Source: Paulinella micropora
Taxonomy: Eukaryota; Cercozoa; Imbricatea; Euglyphida
NCBI GenBank assembly: GCA_009731375.1
Contig: BJOX01000094.1
Location: 119,103-146,993, forward strand
Length of the DNA: 27,891 bases
Direction: 5' to 3'
Both the position numbers and the translations under genes were made by a program. The number at the start of each line of letters is the position of its first letter. The stretch's first letter is position 1. This document shows, piece after piece, positions 1-8,624 of this stretch. The notes below the pieces were generated by a model that was not told the DNA's origin, made no database searches, and worked only from the letters and a program-made list of their open reading frames with translations.

Positions 1-108
1 CCCCCCCCCCTTCCGGTGTTTGTTTGTTCCCTGGCCTTGTGTTTTTGTTTGGGGGTCGGTTCATTTTTGTTGTTTGTCGGAATCTACAAAGAAACCTAAG
101 AAGATTCG

Positions 109-141
109 ATGTTGCTCTTGATCACCATCGTCCTGCACTTT
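109..141 (+). other. Putative signal-peptide start in the alternate frame
   Basis: The codons from 109 read M-L-L-L-I-T-I-V before the frame must shift to reach the Cys-rich mature sequence. The uninterrupted frame from 109 ends at a TGA at 259-261 after 50 codons and gives no plausible mature protein. This is why a frame break, rather than a separate small gene, is preferred. Confidence 0.45.
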
Positions 142-954
142 TGGCAACTTCGTGGGGAAGTTGCGACTGCACCGGATGCACAGGCACAATTTCAGTGTAT
201 AACCGCGAGTGGCTCCCCGCGCCCAGCGCGTGCTCCGGCGAGAACGAGGTTCTGGTCGTGAGTGAGCTTCGCGTTGCCTCGACGGACCTCTCTACTTTCG
301 AAGTGACCAGCTGGGTGAATTCAAGCAAGCTGCGTTATTACACAGATCTGAGCAGCAGCGGCGCCCCCACGACGTGCTTCAACATGCCGCCGAACCTGGA
401 CATCGGCGTCACGGCCGACATGCGCCCCGAGGTCGTGTGCAAGAACACGGCGCTTCCTTGTCCCTTGCAATATGATCTCCAGTACGCCTGCCGCAAGCTG
501 GAGGCCTGTCCTTGCCCCGCGTGCAACCACAACATGTCGATCGCCGCGGGCGGTTTCCAAAAACTCAGCCCTGACCTCAACTGCCCGAATGGTATCATGG
601 TGGAGAAGCTGCAGGTTCGGTCCCTCAACGCGGGCCGGGCTTTCCCCCGACCAGTTCGTCGTGTACGTGCAAACAAGTCCTGATCCACAGACGGGCTTGT
701 ACTTGCAAGGGCCATCCTGCCCCAACCCGAGCGCGTGCTTCTCCTACAACAATGTGGATGGCGAGTACATCAACAGCTCCGATATCAACTTGTTTTTCCA
801 TTGCAAGAACGCGGAGCTTCCTTGCTCGCTGGAGTTAGTGGGCCTGGCGCGCTGCCGCGACCCGCCGCCCGCAGACAGCACTAGCGCTACCGGGGCTGGG
901 TCCACAGTGCGCCCAGCTGTGGCCGGCCTGGTCGGGCTGGCCATGCTACTGTGA
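109..954 (+). CDS. Secreted Cys-rich protein with two tandem domains and GPI-like tail (frame broken)
   Basis: I do not recognise the family. The chosen ATG at 109 opens a hydrophobic signal-peptide-like start (MLLLITIV), but the mature protein continues in another frame from about 140 (ALLATSWGS then CDCTGC), so one base-level break lies near 125-145. A second break lies at the TTTCCCCC run, 641-648, and the frame then runs to TGA at 952-954. About 280 codons in all. Two homologous halves are visible: about 160-515, starting CDCTGC, and about 516-855, starting CPCPAC. Both contain a later C-K-N-x-x-L-P-C motif (VVCKNTALPC and FHCKNAELPC) and a final Cys-Arg. The end (GAGSTVRPAVAGLVGLAMLL) has small residues followed by a hydrophobic tail, as in GPI-anchor signals, so surface attachment is inferred. 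An alternative ATG at 24 keeps one frame, but its leader is T/G-rich low complexity and looks like UTR or intron. Third codon positions are GC-rich, unlike the flanks. Confidence 0.66.
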
Positions 955-1069
955 AAAGCAAAAGGGGGGAAGGAACAAAATTTGCCACTGTGAACTTGCC
1001 TTTGTACACAGCCCACGTATAAGGCACGGCTTTTTTTGTTGGGAATTTTATTTTTTTGTTTGTTGTGAT

Positions 1070-1757
1070 CATACTTGTTTGTGTGGTAGGTGGTTGAACC
1101 GGAGTTGCTTCTAAAGATGAAGACGAAAAAGGTAAATTAGTCCCTTTGGGACAATCGACAATTGCTTGCTATTGACAAAATTTAATGATACATACATTTT
1201 TCTCGTAGTGTGCTGTAGAAGGCTATTTGTCTGTTTTTGTTTCTTTGTATTATAGGAAATACTGCAACACCCAAGATTGCTTTACTTTTAAAAAAATTTT
1301 GCTTTACTTCTATTTTTTCTGCTTTACTTTTATTTTTTCTGAAGAAATATAAAGAAATGTCTTTATTCTGCTTTCTTGTATTTATCAAAAATTTTGCTTT
1401 TTTATTTTTCTGTTTTGTTGCTTAGTATTGATTTGCGGGAAATGAATAGGAAGAGACGATGAAATTTATAACGACCATTTTGAGGCACGAAAAATGGTAA
1501 TAAAAATTTCATATTATACTACTCACACACACACAAACACACAGACACACATACACACATACACAGACACAGACACACACACACACACAGACACACACAC
1601 ACACAGACACACACACAGACACACACACAGACACACACACAGACACAGACAGACACACACACACGCACACACACACACAGACACACACACACACAAACAC
1701 ACACAAACACACACAAACACACACAAACACAGACGCACACACACACACACACACGCG
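1070..1757 (+). repeat. Direct repeat R, copy 1, ending in an (AC)n microsatellite
   Basis: It starts at CATACTTGTTTGTGTGG and runs about 455 bp as T-rich unique sequence. An (AC)n array with AGAC and AAAC variants follows from about 1522 to 1757. The non-microsatellite part differs from copy 2 (3322) by only a handful of substitutions and one single-base indel, so the duplication is recent. Its right edge abuts the truncated piggyBac transposase. No terminal TG/CA and no target duplication are visible, so it is not a typical LTR. Short T-rich open frames inside it are not taken as genes. Confidence 0.85.
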
Positions 1758-2162
1758 CGCTTTCATCAACAGTAATAATAAGTCCTGGCACTATGGATTG
1801 CTCTGCCTTCTTGCCAACTGCCTCAGCAAAAGCACGAACGGGGAGAAAAGGGTCAGTGTCTGATGAGGGGGGGGCCAAGGGTCAAACACCTTAAAATAGC
1901 AGCGAAGCGATTGAGGGCCATATACTTACCAAAGTCGTCCCACGGCAGGCCATCTGTGCCCACTTCACTTACCTTACCCCAGTGACACCTCCTGCGGCCC
2001 CTATCTGCTAATGATATACGAATTAGCAGGCCTAAAAACACCCAAAACTCCTCCTCTGTAAGGGGGGACCTCATACGGGGGGTTGGATCTTTGCAGAGCT
2101 CCACGGAAGTGAGGTTGAGTATACTTGGAAACATCTCAGTCGGGAAAAAATGCATAAAGTGC

Positions 2163-2407
2163 CTGCAGATGATACAGGAAAAAAAATTTACAAATGGCGC
2201 AAAAAATGGTAGCAAAGTGGACACCATGATTGAGAAAAAGCAGCATCAAAAGCAAGACTCGAAAATTTATCTTCTCTCTTGAATCTCTCTGCAAATTCAT
2301 AACATAATTCAAAAAAAAAGGGAGGAACAGAAAGAGGAAGTCTTGAGTTGTAATGCTACTGGAATAAATAAAGGGGAGTCAACAGAGGGAGAAAGGGGAG
2401 TACGTAC
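2163..2407 (-). other. Predicted spliceosomal intron in the transposase gene
   Basis: On the minus strand the exon ending FDIDPT-L is followed by GTACGT (donor at 2407). A pyrimidine-rich stretch ending CATCTGCAG (acceptor at 2163) precedes HFMHFFPTEMF. Splicing the 245 bp joins the frames exactly (exon 1 leaves CT, exon 2 supplies G), giving a continuous piggyBac-like sequence. Reading through instead meets a stop after about 17 residues of low-complexity sequence. Confidence 0.62.
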
Positions 2408-2441
2408 AGGGTGGGGTCGATGTCGAATTTTTGATCCATCG

Positions 2442-2473
2442 TCGACCTCGCCATAACCTTATGGCGAGGTCGA
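2442..2473. repeat. 15-bp inverted repeat inside the transposase linker
   Basis: TCGACCTCGCCATAA and TTATGGCGAGGTCGA are perfect inverted copies separated by CC. It lies in the transposase coding frame (the PSSDRPRHKVMARS segment), so it may simply be a coding hairpin. Confidence 0.8.
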
Positions 2474-3188
2474 TCGCTGCTCGGGTCCACGGTCTGAGGA
2501 CCCAAGACCCAGTCGAATCCCTTAGATGTGAGTTTTGCTTTCTCATCGGCTACCTGTAGGGGTGTGTAGGGGCTGGGATTGTAAACAGGAGGGCCTTCGT
2601 CGTCACCCCCCTCCTCATCATCGTCGTTTTCCTCCTCCACCTTCTGCTCCTTCTCATCCTCCTTCTGCTCCTGCTCCTGCTCCTCCTGCTCCTCCTCTTT
2701 GTCCTCTGAAACCTCCATCTCCACCTCTTCTCCTTCACCATTTATGAACTTATAAAACCCCCCTGCCTGCAAGGGGCATGGTTTGCAGTTCTTCTCAAAC
2801 ACATAATAATCCTTCCCATCAAAACGCATGGTAACCAATGCTTCTCTTTCTTGGATTCTTTTTTTTTCAGTGTCCCCAAAGCACCAATGTCACGGTAAGT
2901 GGGATAACCAAAAATTTTTTTTGGCCCAGACCCTGCCAAACTTCCAAACAGCGATCGAAAGGGTGCTGCCCACCTCCATCTTTTTTGCTCGTGACGACTT
3001 CACGTGGAAAAAAGCCAATCTGAGGGTCAGCACTTGTCGAATTAACTAAATAACTTTTACTCAAAGGACTGAGCAGAAATTTTACCCGTCGATTTCTAGA
3101 CACTTTTCCTTTACTTTTCTAGAGTTTATTTTACAAAATCAGCACCGGTTGCCTCGGAAGATTGTTTTGAAAACCTGTCACTAAAAAG

Positions 3189-3225
3189 TGATGCCGGCCG
3201 GCATCAGAGGATGCCGCCCGGCATC
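3189..3225. repeat. Two consecutive GC-rich palindromes upstream of the transposase
   Basis: TGATGCCGGCCGGCATCA (3189-3206) is a perfect 18-bp palindrome. GATGCCGCCCGGCATC (3210-3225) is a near-copy with a two-base centre. They lie about 85-120 bp beyond the 5' end of the transposase coding sequence and stand out from an AT-rich background. They could be subterminal transposase-binding repeats or a structured 5' region. Confidence 0.8.
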
Positions 3226-3321
3226 ACCAGGCACACAGACAATAGGAGTATAAACTAGTGTGTATTCAATTAAAAAAAAATTGGGCGAAAGCATTCCTCA
3301 TTTCAAATAAATTTTATCTAC

Positions 3322-3925
3322 CATACTTGTTTGTGTGGTAGGTGGTTGAACCGGAGTTGCTTCTAAAGATGAAGACGAAAAAGGTAAATTAGTCCCTTTG
3401 GGACAATTGACAATTGCTTGCTATTGACAAAATTTAATGATACATACATTTTTCTCGTAGTGTGCTGTAGAAGGCTATTTGTCTGTTTTTGTTTCTTTGT
3501 ATTATAGGAAGTACTGCAACACCCAAGATTGCTTTACTTTTAAAAAAATTTTGCTTTACTTTCATTTTTTCTGCTTTACTTTTATTTTTTCTGAAGAAAT
3601 ATAAAGAAATTTCTTTATTCTGCTTTCTTGTATTTATCAAAAATTTTTGCTTTTTTATTTTTCTGTTTTGTTGCTTAGTATTGATTTGCGGGAAATGAAT
3701 AGGAAGAGACGATGAAATTTATAACGACCATTTTGAGGCACGAAAAATGGTAATAAAAATTTCATATTATACTACTCACACACACACACACACATACACA
3801 CATACACACACACAGACACACACACACACACACACACACATACACAGACACAGACACACACACAGACACACACACAGACACACACACAGACACAGACAGA
3901 CACACACAGACGCACACACACACAG

Positions 3926-3957
<32 letters not shown>

Positions 3958-3995
3958 ACAAACAGACACACACACAAACACACACACACACACAT
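3322..3995 (+). repeat. Direct repeat R, copy 2, ending in an (AC)n microsatellite
   Basis: Same orientation as copy 1 and offset by 2252-2253 bp. The unique part runs from 3322 to about 3775, followed by (AC)n. Differences from copy 1 include C/T in ACAATYGACAATT, A/G in ATAGGARTACTG and one extra T in a T run. Left flanks differ (TTGTTGTGAT against TTTTATCTAC), so the repeat begins at CATACTTG in both copies. Confidence 0.85.
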
Positions 3996-4034
3996 ATCTA
4001 TCTGTCTAAATAGCTATCTATCTATCGTTTTCTT

Positions 4035-5089
4035 TTAATTAAAAGAAATGTCTACCTCGGGTCTTTGCTGTCGAAAGTCTTGTACTTCCACCCGTGGGAT
4101 CTGTATCATAACCAGCAGACACAGTTTGCGCAATGACCGGCATTCTTGCAAATCCGTAATGGTAGTTATGCCCAGGCAACAAAAGAAACTGATTTCCTGC
4201 AGCGAGTGGCAGTTCTGCAATCCGGCTACGCTGTTGTTGTCTAGGCCTGCGCATTGGTTGAGCGATAAATCCGAAAGAACAGGAAAGGTGCTTAAGGCAG
4301 TAAGGTCCTTGATAGCGTTGCACTCGAACAGCTCAAGTTTGCTCAGCTTGGGGCAAGCCTGTAGCGAGAGTAGGTCCTGCCTGGTGAGACCGTCGCAATG
4401 ACTCAACTTCAGCTCTACTAATGCCGGCAGCTCTGCCAGATGTTCGACGGACCGGGGGGAACAGCACGTGAGAGTAACCTTGAAGGTCTCGAGCTGGAGT
4501 GCGTACAGGTCGGGCAATTTGCTGCCCTCGATGCCGCTGCCGTCCAGTAAGTCCAAGTGACGCAATGTTCTTATTTGCGTTAAGAGCTTAAACTCGGACT
4601 CTGGAAAACCGCAACAGCTCAGGCGGTCGAGTTTGCTGAGCGTGGGAAAAGCCGCGCGAACTGCCGAGATTCTAAGATAATTTTTTTTTTGTGGAAGTTC
4701 AGCTCCTGAAGTTGCAGACCCCGGAGGCCCCAGCCAAAAATTTTAGGACAGTTTTCTAAGTCCAATCGTCGTAACTGTGTTAACTCTTGTAGCGTCGAGT
4801 CCGTAATTTTGGCGCAGCGCGTCAGAACCAAATGCCGTAGCCCTCGCAACCTCGGCAGTAACAGCTGAAGGGCGGCGTCCGTGATCTTACTGTCCTCGAT
4901 GCGCAGCGAAATAAGCTGGCCGGGGCTCCGGAGCCGCCGAAGACACGCGTTTGTGTTTTCGTGGCGGATGATGCCCAGGCTGTGAATCACGGAGGAAAAC
5001 CCCAGAATTTCTGACGAATGTCCCAGGACTGTTAAGTCTTTTAGAAGCAGAAGGCGGTCTCCTCTCCATTTGCCTTCGGCACATCGCAT
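4035..5089 (-). CDS. Leucine-rich-repeat protein, cysteine-containing LRR type (one frame break)
   Basis: Minus strand, about 350 residues. ATG at 5089 (MRCAEGKWRGD) is the first Met after an in-frame TGA, and stop is at 4035. The repeats follow an L-x-x-L-x-L-x-x-C pattern: LRHLVLTRCAKITD, LRRLDLENCPKI, LSKLDRLSCCG, LVELKLSHCDGLT, LSKLELFECNAI, LSDLSLNQCAGL, LQEISFFCCLGI. This is the LRR type seen in F-box/AMN1-like and many protist LRR proteins, which act as protein-binding scaffolds. No F-box, signal peptide or transmembrane segment is visible. The frame breaks at the T10 run (4681-4690 on +). One base of correction joins LQELNFHKK to NYLRISAVRAAFPTLSKLDR with the repeat spacing kept, so the gene is probably intact in the cell. 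A promoter cannot be identified. A minisatellite lies just upstream. Confidence 0.75.
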
Positions 5090-5130
5090 GGTAGGAAAAG
5101 TGAGGCACGGTATAATCACGTAAATGTTTT

Positions 5131-5294
5131 CTCAGTCATTCTCGTAACCTTGTTCGTAATCGTTTTCGTAATCATTCTCGTAATCATTCTCATAATCATT
5201 CTCGTGAAATAGATTGTTTTCGTAGTCTTTCGCATAATCGTTCTCGTAACCATTCTCGTAACCGTTCTCGTGGTCGTTATCGTAATCATTCTCA
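5131..5294. repeat. Degenerate 6/12-bp minisatellite, unit near CGTAATCATTCT
   Basis: About 13 imperfect units of TCGTAATCATTC, with variants such as TCGTAACCATTC and TCATAATCATTC, run without a break. They lie just upstream of the LRR gene on its 5' side. The minus-strand translation (RMITRMITKTIT-like) is periodic only because the DNA is. Confidence 0.85.
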
Positions 5295-5299
5295 CACCG

Positions 5300-6720
5300 T
5301 CAGAGCAAGCCAGTTGGAGTGACATGGAAATAAGAGATAACATACAACACTCATACCTGGTTCGTTCCATGTGGATGTTGTTCTTATTGGCCCTTGCTCT
5401 ATAGCGCAGAAACAGAGGACATAACGTAGGATGTACGACTGAAAGTGGTTTCGCATCTTGGTGGGGTTGACTGAGGCGAGGAGCCTGGGTTGCCTCTGGG
5501 CATTTTCGTTGCCTGGGAAATTTAGCGACTCTGATCCGTTGATAAACGACAGAGCCTAAATCGCATTTATTAGTAAGAACGTATTAATATTGATGCGACG
5601 TGGGAGATTAGGGGACCGAGCAAAACTATGCTTCAGGGGCCCTGCTCCCTCCCTTGCACTGAGTTCCGAGTCTATTTCTAAGCAAGAAAACGCGTGGCAG
5701 TGCAAACACTGCCATGAAGTGATTCCGCACTAGTAAATTGGTAATAGTTACTAACCACCTAAAAAAAACTAGAAAAATCTGGTACTGGGTGTGGAAAAGT
5801 GATCTCATAAAATCACTGTACACTAATTAATACAAAAGAACAGACTTGAAAAGATAAAATTTCTGCACTGTAGTAACAGTTATTAATAATAATAAGAACG
5901 TAAACCGATGACATCCTGTCCTCGTCGTAATCGGAAAACCAATGACTGAGGTCGGTTAGAACACATTCTCGAGAACACATAAGATAGTGTCGGCGTGAAT
6001 CACTAGTTATTTCCGAAAGTGGCATGTGTAAAAATAGCCGTTACTCTCCCCCCTTCATAATACGAAAAGACGAAAACTCACATAAATCTCACATAAAAAT
6101 CACACAATACACCTCAATGAGCCTGATAGACATCAGAAGCATAAAAAAGTGAGAAGAGAAAGAACAAGAAAGACCAAAGAAAAAACGAAAAAACGAACTA
6201 ACCAACAAGAGAAAATCTCACGAAGAGGTAAAAAGTCCCACGGTTCACCATCGCCCTCGTTATAGAAAGTCCCACGATTCGCCAGCGTAGCAGCGATGCA
6301 GATTTGTAATCCTAGTCAAGTGGCCGAATCGAAGAGGCCCCAGGAATCGTTTCCTGAGGCTAAGGAAAAACGGGGAACTAAACCTCACACTAACCCCACC
6401 CTCCGAGATGCATTCTCCTTTCTCAGTTCCTCAATTTCCCTTTTTCTTTCAATTTCACTCTTTTGATTTTCCTCTAATTTTTTTCTTTTCTTTTTACAGT
6501 TCATTTTGTTTTCTGTCATTGTATCTCTTTGATACCACTTGCATTTTCAACTAAATCTTCTGCTCAGTTCCCACTCAGCTTTTACGAGCGGCAAGTACTT
6601 TATTAAAACAGTGCTTGCGTAATGATTTATTTAAAAAAATTTCTGTCTAAATTTTGGTGTGCCCCTCAACCTTCGATCTCAGCCAATGCTAGTTGCTGTC
6701 GCTTGTGCAGTTGGCTCGTT
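5300..6720. other. AT-rich intergenic DNA with no supported gene
   Basis: The longest open frames are about 70 codons and have no family features. Within it, TGGCAGTG-CAAA-CACTGCCA at 5695-5714 is a perfect 8-bp hairpin, and 6120-6240 is a purine/A-rich stretch. I see no tRNA, promoter or conserved element that I can defend. Confidence 0.6.
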
Positions 6721-6722
6721 TT

Positions 6723-6930
6723 TTAGTGTGGACATTTAAGTGGCAGACCATTCAAACTTTCACCTCATCTTTCTCAATCAATATTTGAGATACGGAAATG
6801 CAGCGCACACCGTTGGAAAGCTCTTGTCCTAAGCTTTCCAACGCTGGCTTCAGATTTGTCATATCACTGAGACTGATGGAGAACGTTGAGATCAAAGTTG
6901 GATAGTTTGCCACTTGAATGTCCACAGTAA
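6723..6930. mobile_element. Fold-back (MITE-like) element with 23-bp terminal inverted repeats
   Basis: Left end 6723-6745 (TTAGTGTGGACATTTAAGTG plus GCA) and right end 6908-6930 are inverted copies matching at 21 of 23 positions. The two arms pair imperfectly along their length and meet in a perfect 12-bp hairpin: CGTTGGAAAGCT (6811-6822) with AGCTTTCCAACG (6832-6843), 9-base loop. There is no coding capacity. Transcribed RNA would fold into one long hairpin of about 95 bp per arm. Confidence 0.75.
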
Positions 6931-6933
6931 TAA

Positions 6934-7053
6934 CCCTTAACCTGTCTCACGCCCGTCCTCGTCCGCAAAAAGAACGGAGAATATTTCACCGGGTGTTACG
7001 AAAAGAACGGAGAAAATTTCTCCGGGTGCTGCGGACCCACGACAGGGCAAGGG
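6934..7053. mobile_element. 120-bp TTAA-flanked palindromic element (piggyBac-MITE-like)
   Basis: Left end CCCTTAACCTGTC (6934) and, on the other strand, right end CCCTTGCCCTGTC (to 7053) are inverted copies. TTAA follows the right end (7054-7057) and ATAA precedes the left. GTCCGC (6961) pairs with GCGGAC (7031-7036). The centre holds a 33-bp direct duplication (6968-7000 and 7001-7033) with the palindrome GGAGAAA-A-TTTCTCC. A TTAA target and CCC-starting termini are piggyBac hallmarks. A 60-codon ORF over it (6918-7100) is judged accidental. Confidence 0.6.
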
Positions 7054-7288
7054 TTAAGGCCTTGTTTGAAAGCCTCGTCAAAAGCTTACTAATGAGCTAA
7101 CTTTCAAGATACAGATTCTGGACACCAGTTACCAGTATTGACTAAGAACGAAGCCGCGCTTAAAGTCACTGGTGATTTGCACTTAAGAATTAGGAACTTG
7201 TCAATTCAAGCGGCGAATGAGTTGCGGGTTGTGAAAACGAGAGGAAGCATTTAGCTGCGACGGGCGAATCAGCGGTCTGTGTGTATAT

Positions 7289-7380
7289 GTATTTATGTAA
7301 GTGTATGTATGTATGTATGTATGTATGTATGTATGTACATATGTATGTACATATGTATGTATGCATGCATGCATGTATGT
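7289..7380. repeat. (GTAT)n microsatellite
   Basis: Tetranucleotide GTAT array with CATA and GCAT variants. It marks the left border of the microsatellite-dominated part of the window. Confidence 0.95.
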
Positions 7381-7437
7381 ATGCTGCACACACATTATTG
7401 TACACTCCCTCTAGTAACAGTAGAAATAGTACAAATA

Positions 7438-7498
7438 GATGGACATATAGATAGATAGATAGATAGATACAGATGGACAGACAGATAGATAGATAGAC

Positions 7499-7529
<31 letters not shown>

Positions 7530-7702
7530 AAGATAGAAAGATATATAGGTAGGTAGGTAGGTAGGTAGGTAGATAGATAGATAGATAGATAGATCGATAG
7601 ATAGATAGATAGATAGACAGATAGACAGATAGATAGATAGATAGATAGATAGACAGATAGGTAGGTAGATAGATAGATAGATAGATAGATAGACAGATAT
7701 AT

Positions 7703-7738
<36 letters not shown>

Positions 7739-7767
7739 ATAGATAGGTAGCTAGGTAGGTAGGTAGG

Positions 7768-7802
<35 letters not shown>

Positions 7803-7870
7803 TTAGATAGATAGATAGATAGATAGACCGGACTAGTGGAGGCGGCTCGGAGATCGAAACAGGCCTGGAA

Positions 7871-7922
<52 letters not shown>

Positions 7923-8028
7923 TTATATAGGACTAGTGGTGGTGGCTCGTAAGCGGGCCTGGAAAAGATAGATAGATAGATAGATAGATAGGCAGATAGA
8001 TAGATAGATAGATAGTTAGATATATAGA
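7438..8028. repeat. (GATA)n array with GGTA blocks, (TA)n and module M (two copies)
   Basis: GATA runs on + with GACA and GGTA substitutions, and (TA)n sits at about 7875-7918. A module reading GGACTAGTGG...GGCTCG...GGCCTGGAAA occurs at 7827-7870 and 7930-7966, on either side of the (TA)n. Confidence 0.9.
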
Positions 8029-8522
8029 TGAGATGTCGCAAAAGGAATGTAGTCCTTGCAAAGGAACGCAGTTTCACATCAAACAGTAATTTGTGTACTG
8101 TGCATGTGCCCGGGATGGGAGACTGTGTTCTGGAAAAAAGAAGAGGAGGACGTTGAAGAAAAAGGCAATCTAGGAATGGAGAGTGGGGAGGATAAGGAAG
8201 AAGGGAAAGAAAAGAAAGCCGTTAGCCCAAGTGTTTTGAGCACCGTAAGCTTGCGCAAGCTACAATGATGATATTGTATAAGGCCTAAACCCCCGCAGGG
8301 ACCTAGCCCGGGCTATGCAACACTGGACGGCTATGACGGAATGCAGTCACCGATACGGACTAGAGGAAGATTAGTCCAATTTTTGACTGCACAGGAGCGA
8401 TGAATCGCAAAAGAGCAACGAGCTACGCAGGACGATAGCTTGAAGCAAAGGGATTTGGATTGGGGATGGGAAAAACCCAAGGCGCGGAAACATCGATGAA
8501 CNNNNNNNNNNCGGAAACATCG
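8029..8522 (+). repeat. Dispersed repeat family B, copy 1
   Basis: Starts GAGATGTCGCAAAAGGAATG directly after GATA repeats. It contains perfect palindromes AGCTTGCGCAAGCT and TAGCCCGGGCTA, and a purine-rich stretch near 8140-8225. A 10-N gap (8502-8511) interrupts the end, and CGGAAACATCGA occurs on both sides of it. The inverted long copy is 20830-21396. Partial copies lie at 16028-16108 (-), 20685-20725 (-) and 27771-27891 (+). Confidence 0.88.
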
Positions 8523-8624
8523 AGAGATAGATAGATAGATAAATAGATAAATAGATGTATGGATGGATAGATAGATAGATAGATAGATAGGTAGATAGAT
8601 AGATATATGGATGGATAGATAGAT
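8523..8624. repeat. (GATA)n spacer between family B and family A
   Basis: GATA tetranucleotides with AATA and GGAT variants connect the end of family B to the start of family A in the same orientation. Confidence 0.95.

Larger units (their letters stand above)
1763..3103 (-). pseudogene. piggyBac-like transposase (DDE_Tnp_1_7 type), truncated and frame-broken
   Basis: Read on the minus strand. N-terminal segments (3103 to about 2840) contain GGGQHPFDRCLEVWQGLGQ, then GYPTYRDIGALGTLKKK, then MRFDGKDYYVFEKN. Next comes an acidic E/D/Q-rich linker (about 2745-2590). The transposase core starts after an intron (2407-2163): HFFPTEMFPSIL, then LTEEEFWVFLGLLIRIS, then ALNRFAAILRCLTLG, then DTDPFLPVRAF and IVPGLIITVDES. 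This order of motifs is that of the piggyBac DDE domain, and the D of VDES is its first catalytic Asp. The coding sequence stops there, replaced by the AC microsatellite of repeat R, so the remaining catalytic residues and C-terminal zinc-binding region are missing. One-base breaks sit at A8 (2915-2922 on +), A9 (2859-2867) and the G8 run (1867-1874). It cannot encode active transposase as it stands. The true start upstream of 3103 is not resolved. Confidence 0.8.

Noticed and set aside
24-683. ATG at 24 as the start of the Cys-rich gene
   Set aside because: The leader it adds (MFPGLVFLFGG...) comes from T/G-rich low-complexity DNA followed by a charged stretch. The ATG at 109 gives a cleaner signal peptide, although it needs a frame shift. 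Kept as an alternative only.
2091-2282. 63-codon plus-strand ORF opposite the transposase
   Set aside because: It is antisense to the piggyBac exon and intron, and the minus strand has clear family motifs.
2870-2893. Plus-strand micro-exon: T9-CAG, 24 bp, then GTAAGT
   Set aside because: The signals are striking but lie within the minus-strand transposase coding sequence. The T9 is the homopolymer that breaks its frame, and no plus-strand gene surrounds it.
1182-3698. Two similar 68-codon ORFs in the direct repeats
   Set aside because: They are Lys/Phe-rich translations of T/A-rich DNA present in both copies because the DNA is duplicated. No domain or codon bias supports them.
6931-7060. 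Telomere-like AACCCTTAACC and AGGGTTAAGG
   Set aside because: Only one copy on each side, arranged as inverted termini with TTAA. There is no tandem telomeric array.
6918-7100. 60-codon basic ORF with an 11-residue duplication
   Set aside because: It lies over the TTAA-flanked palindrome, and its duplication is the 33-bp DNA repeat of that element. No start context or family supports it.
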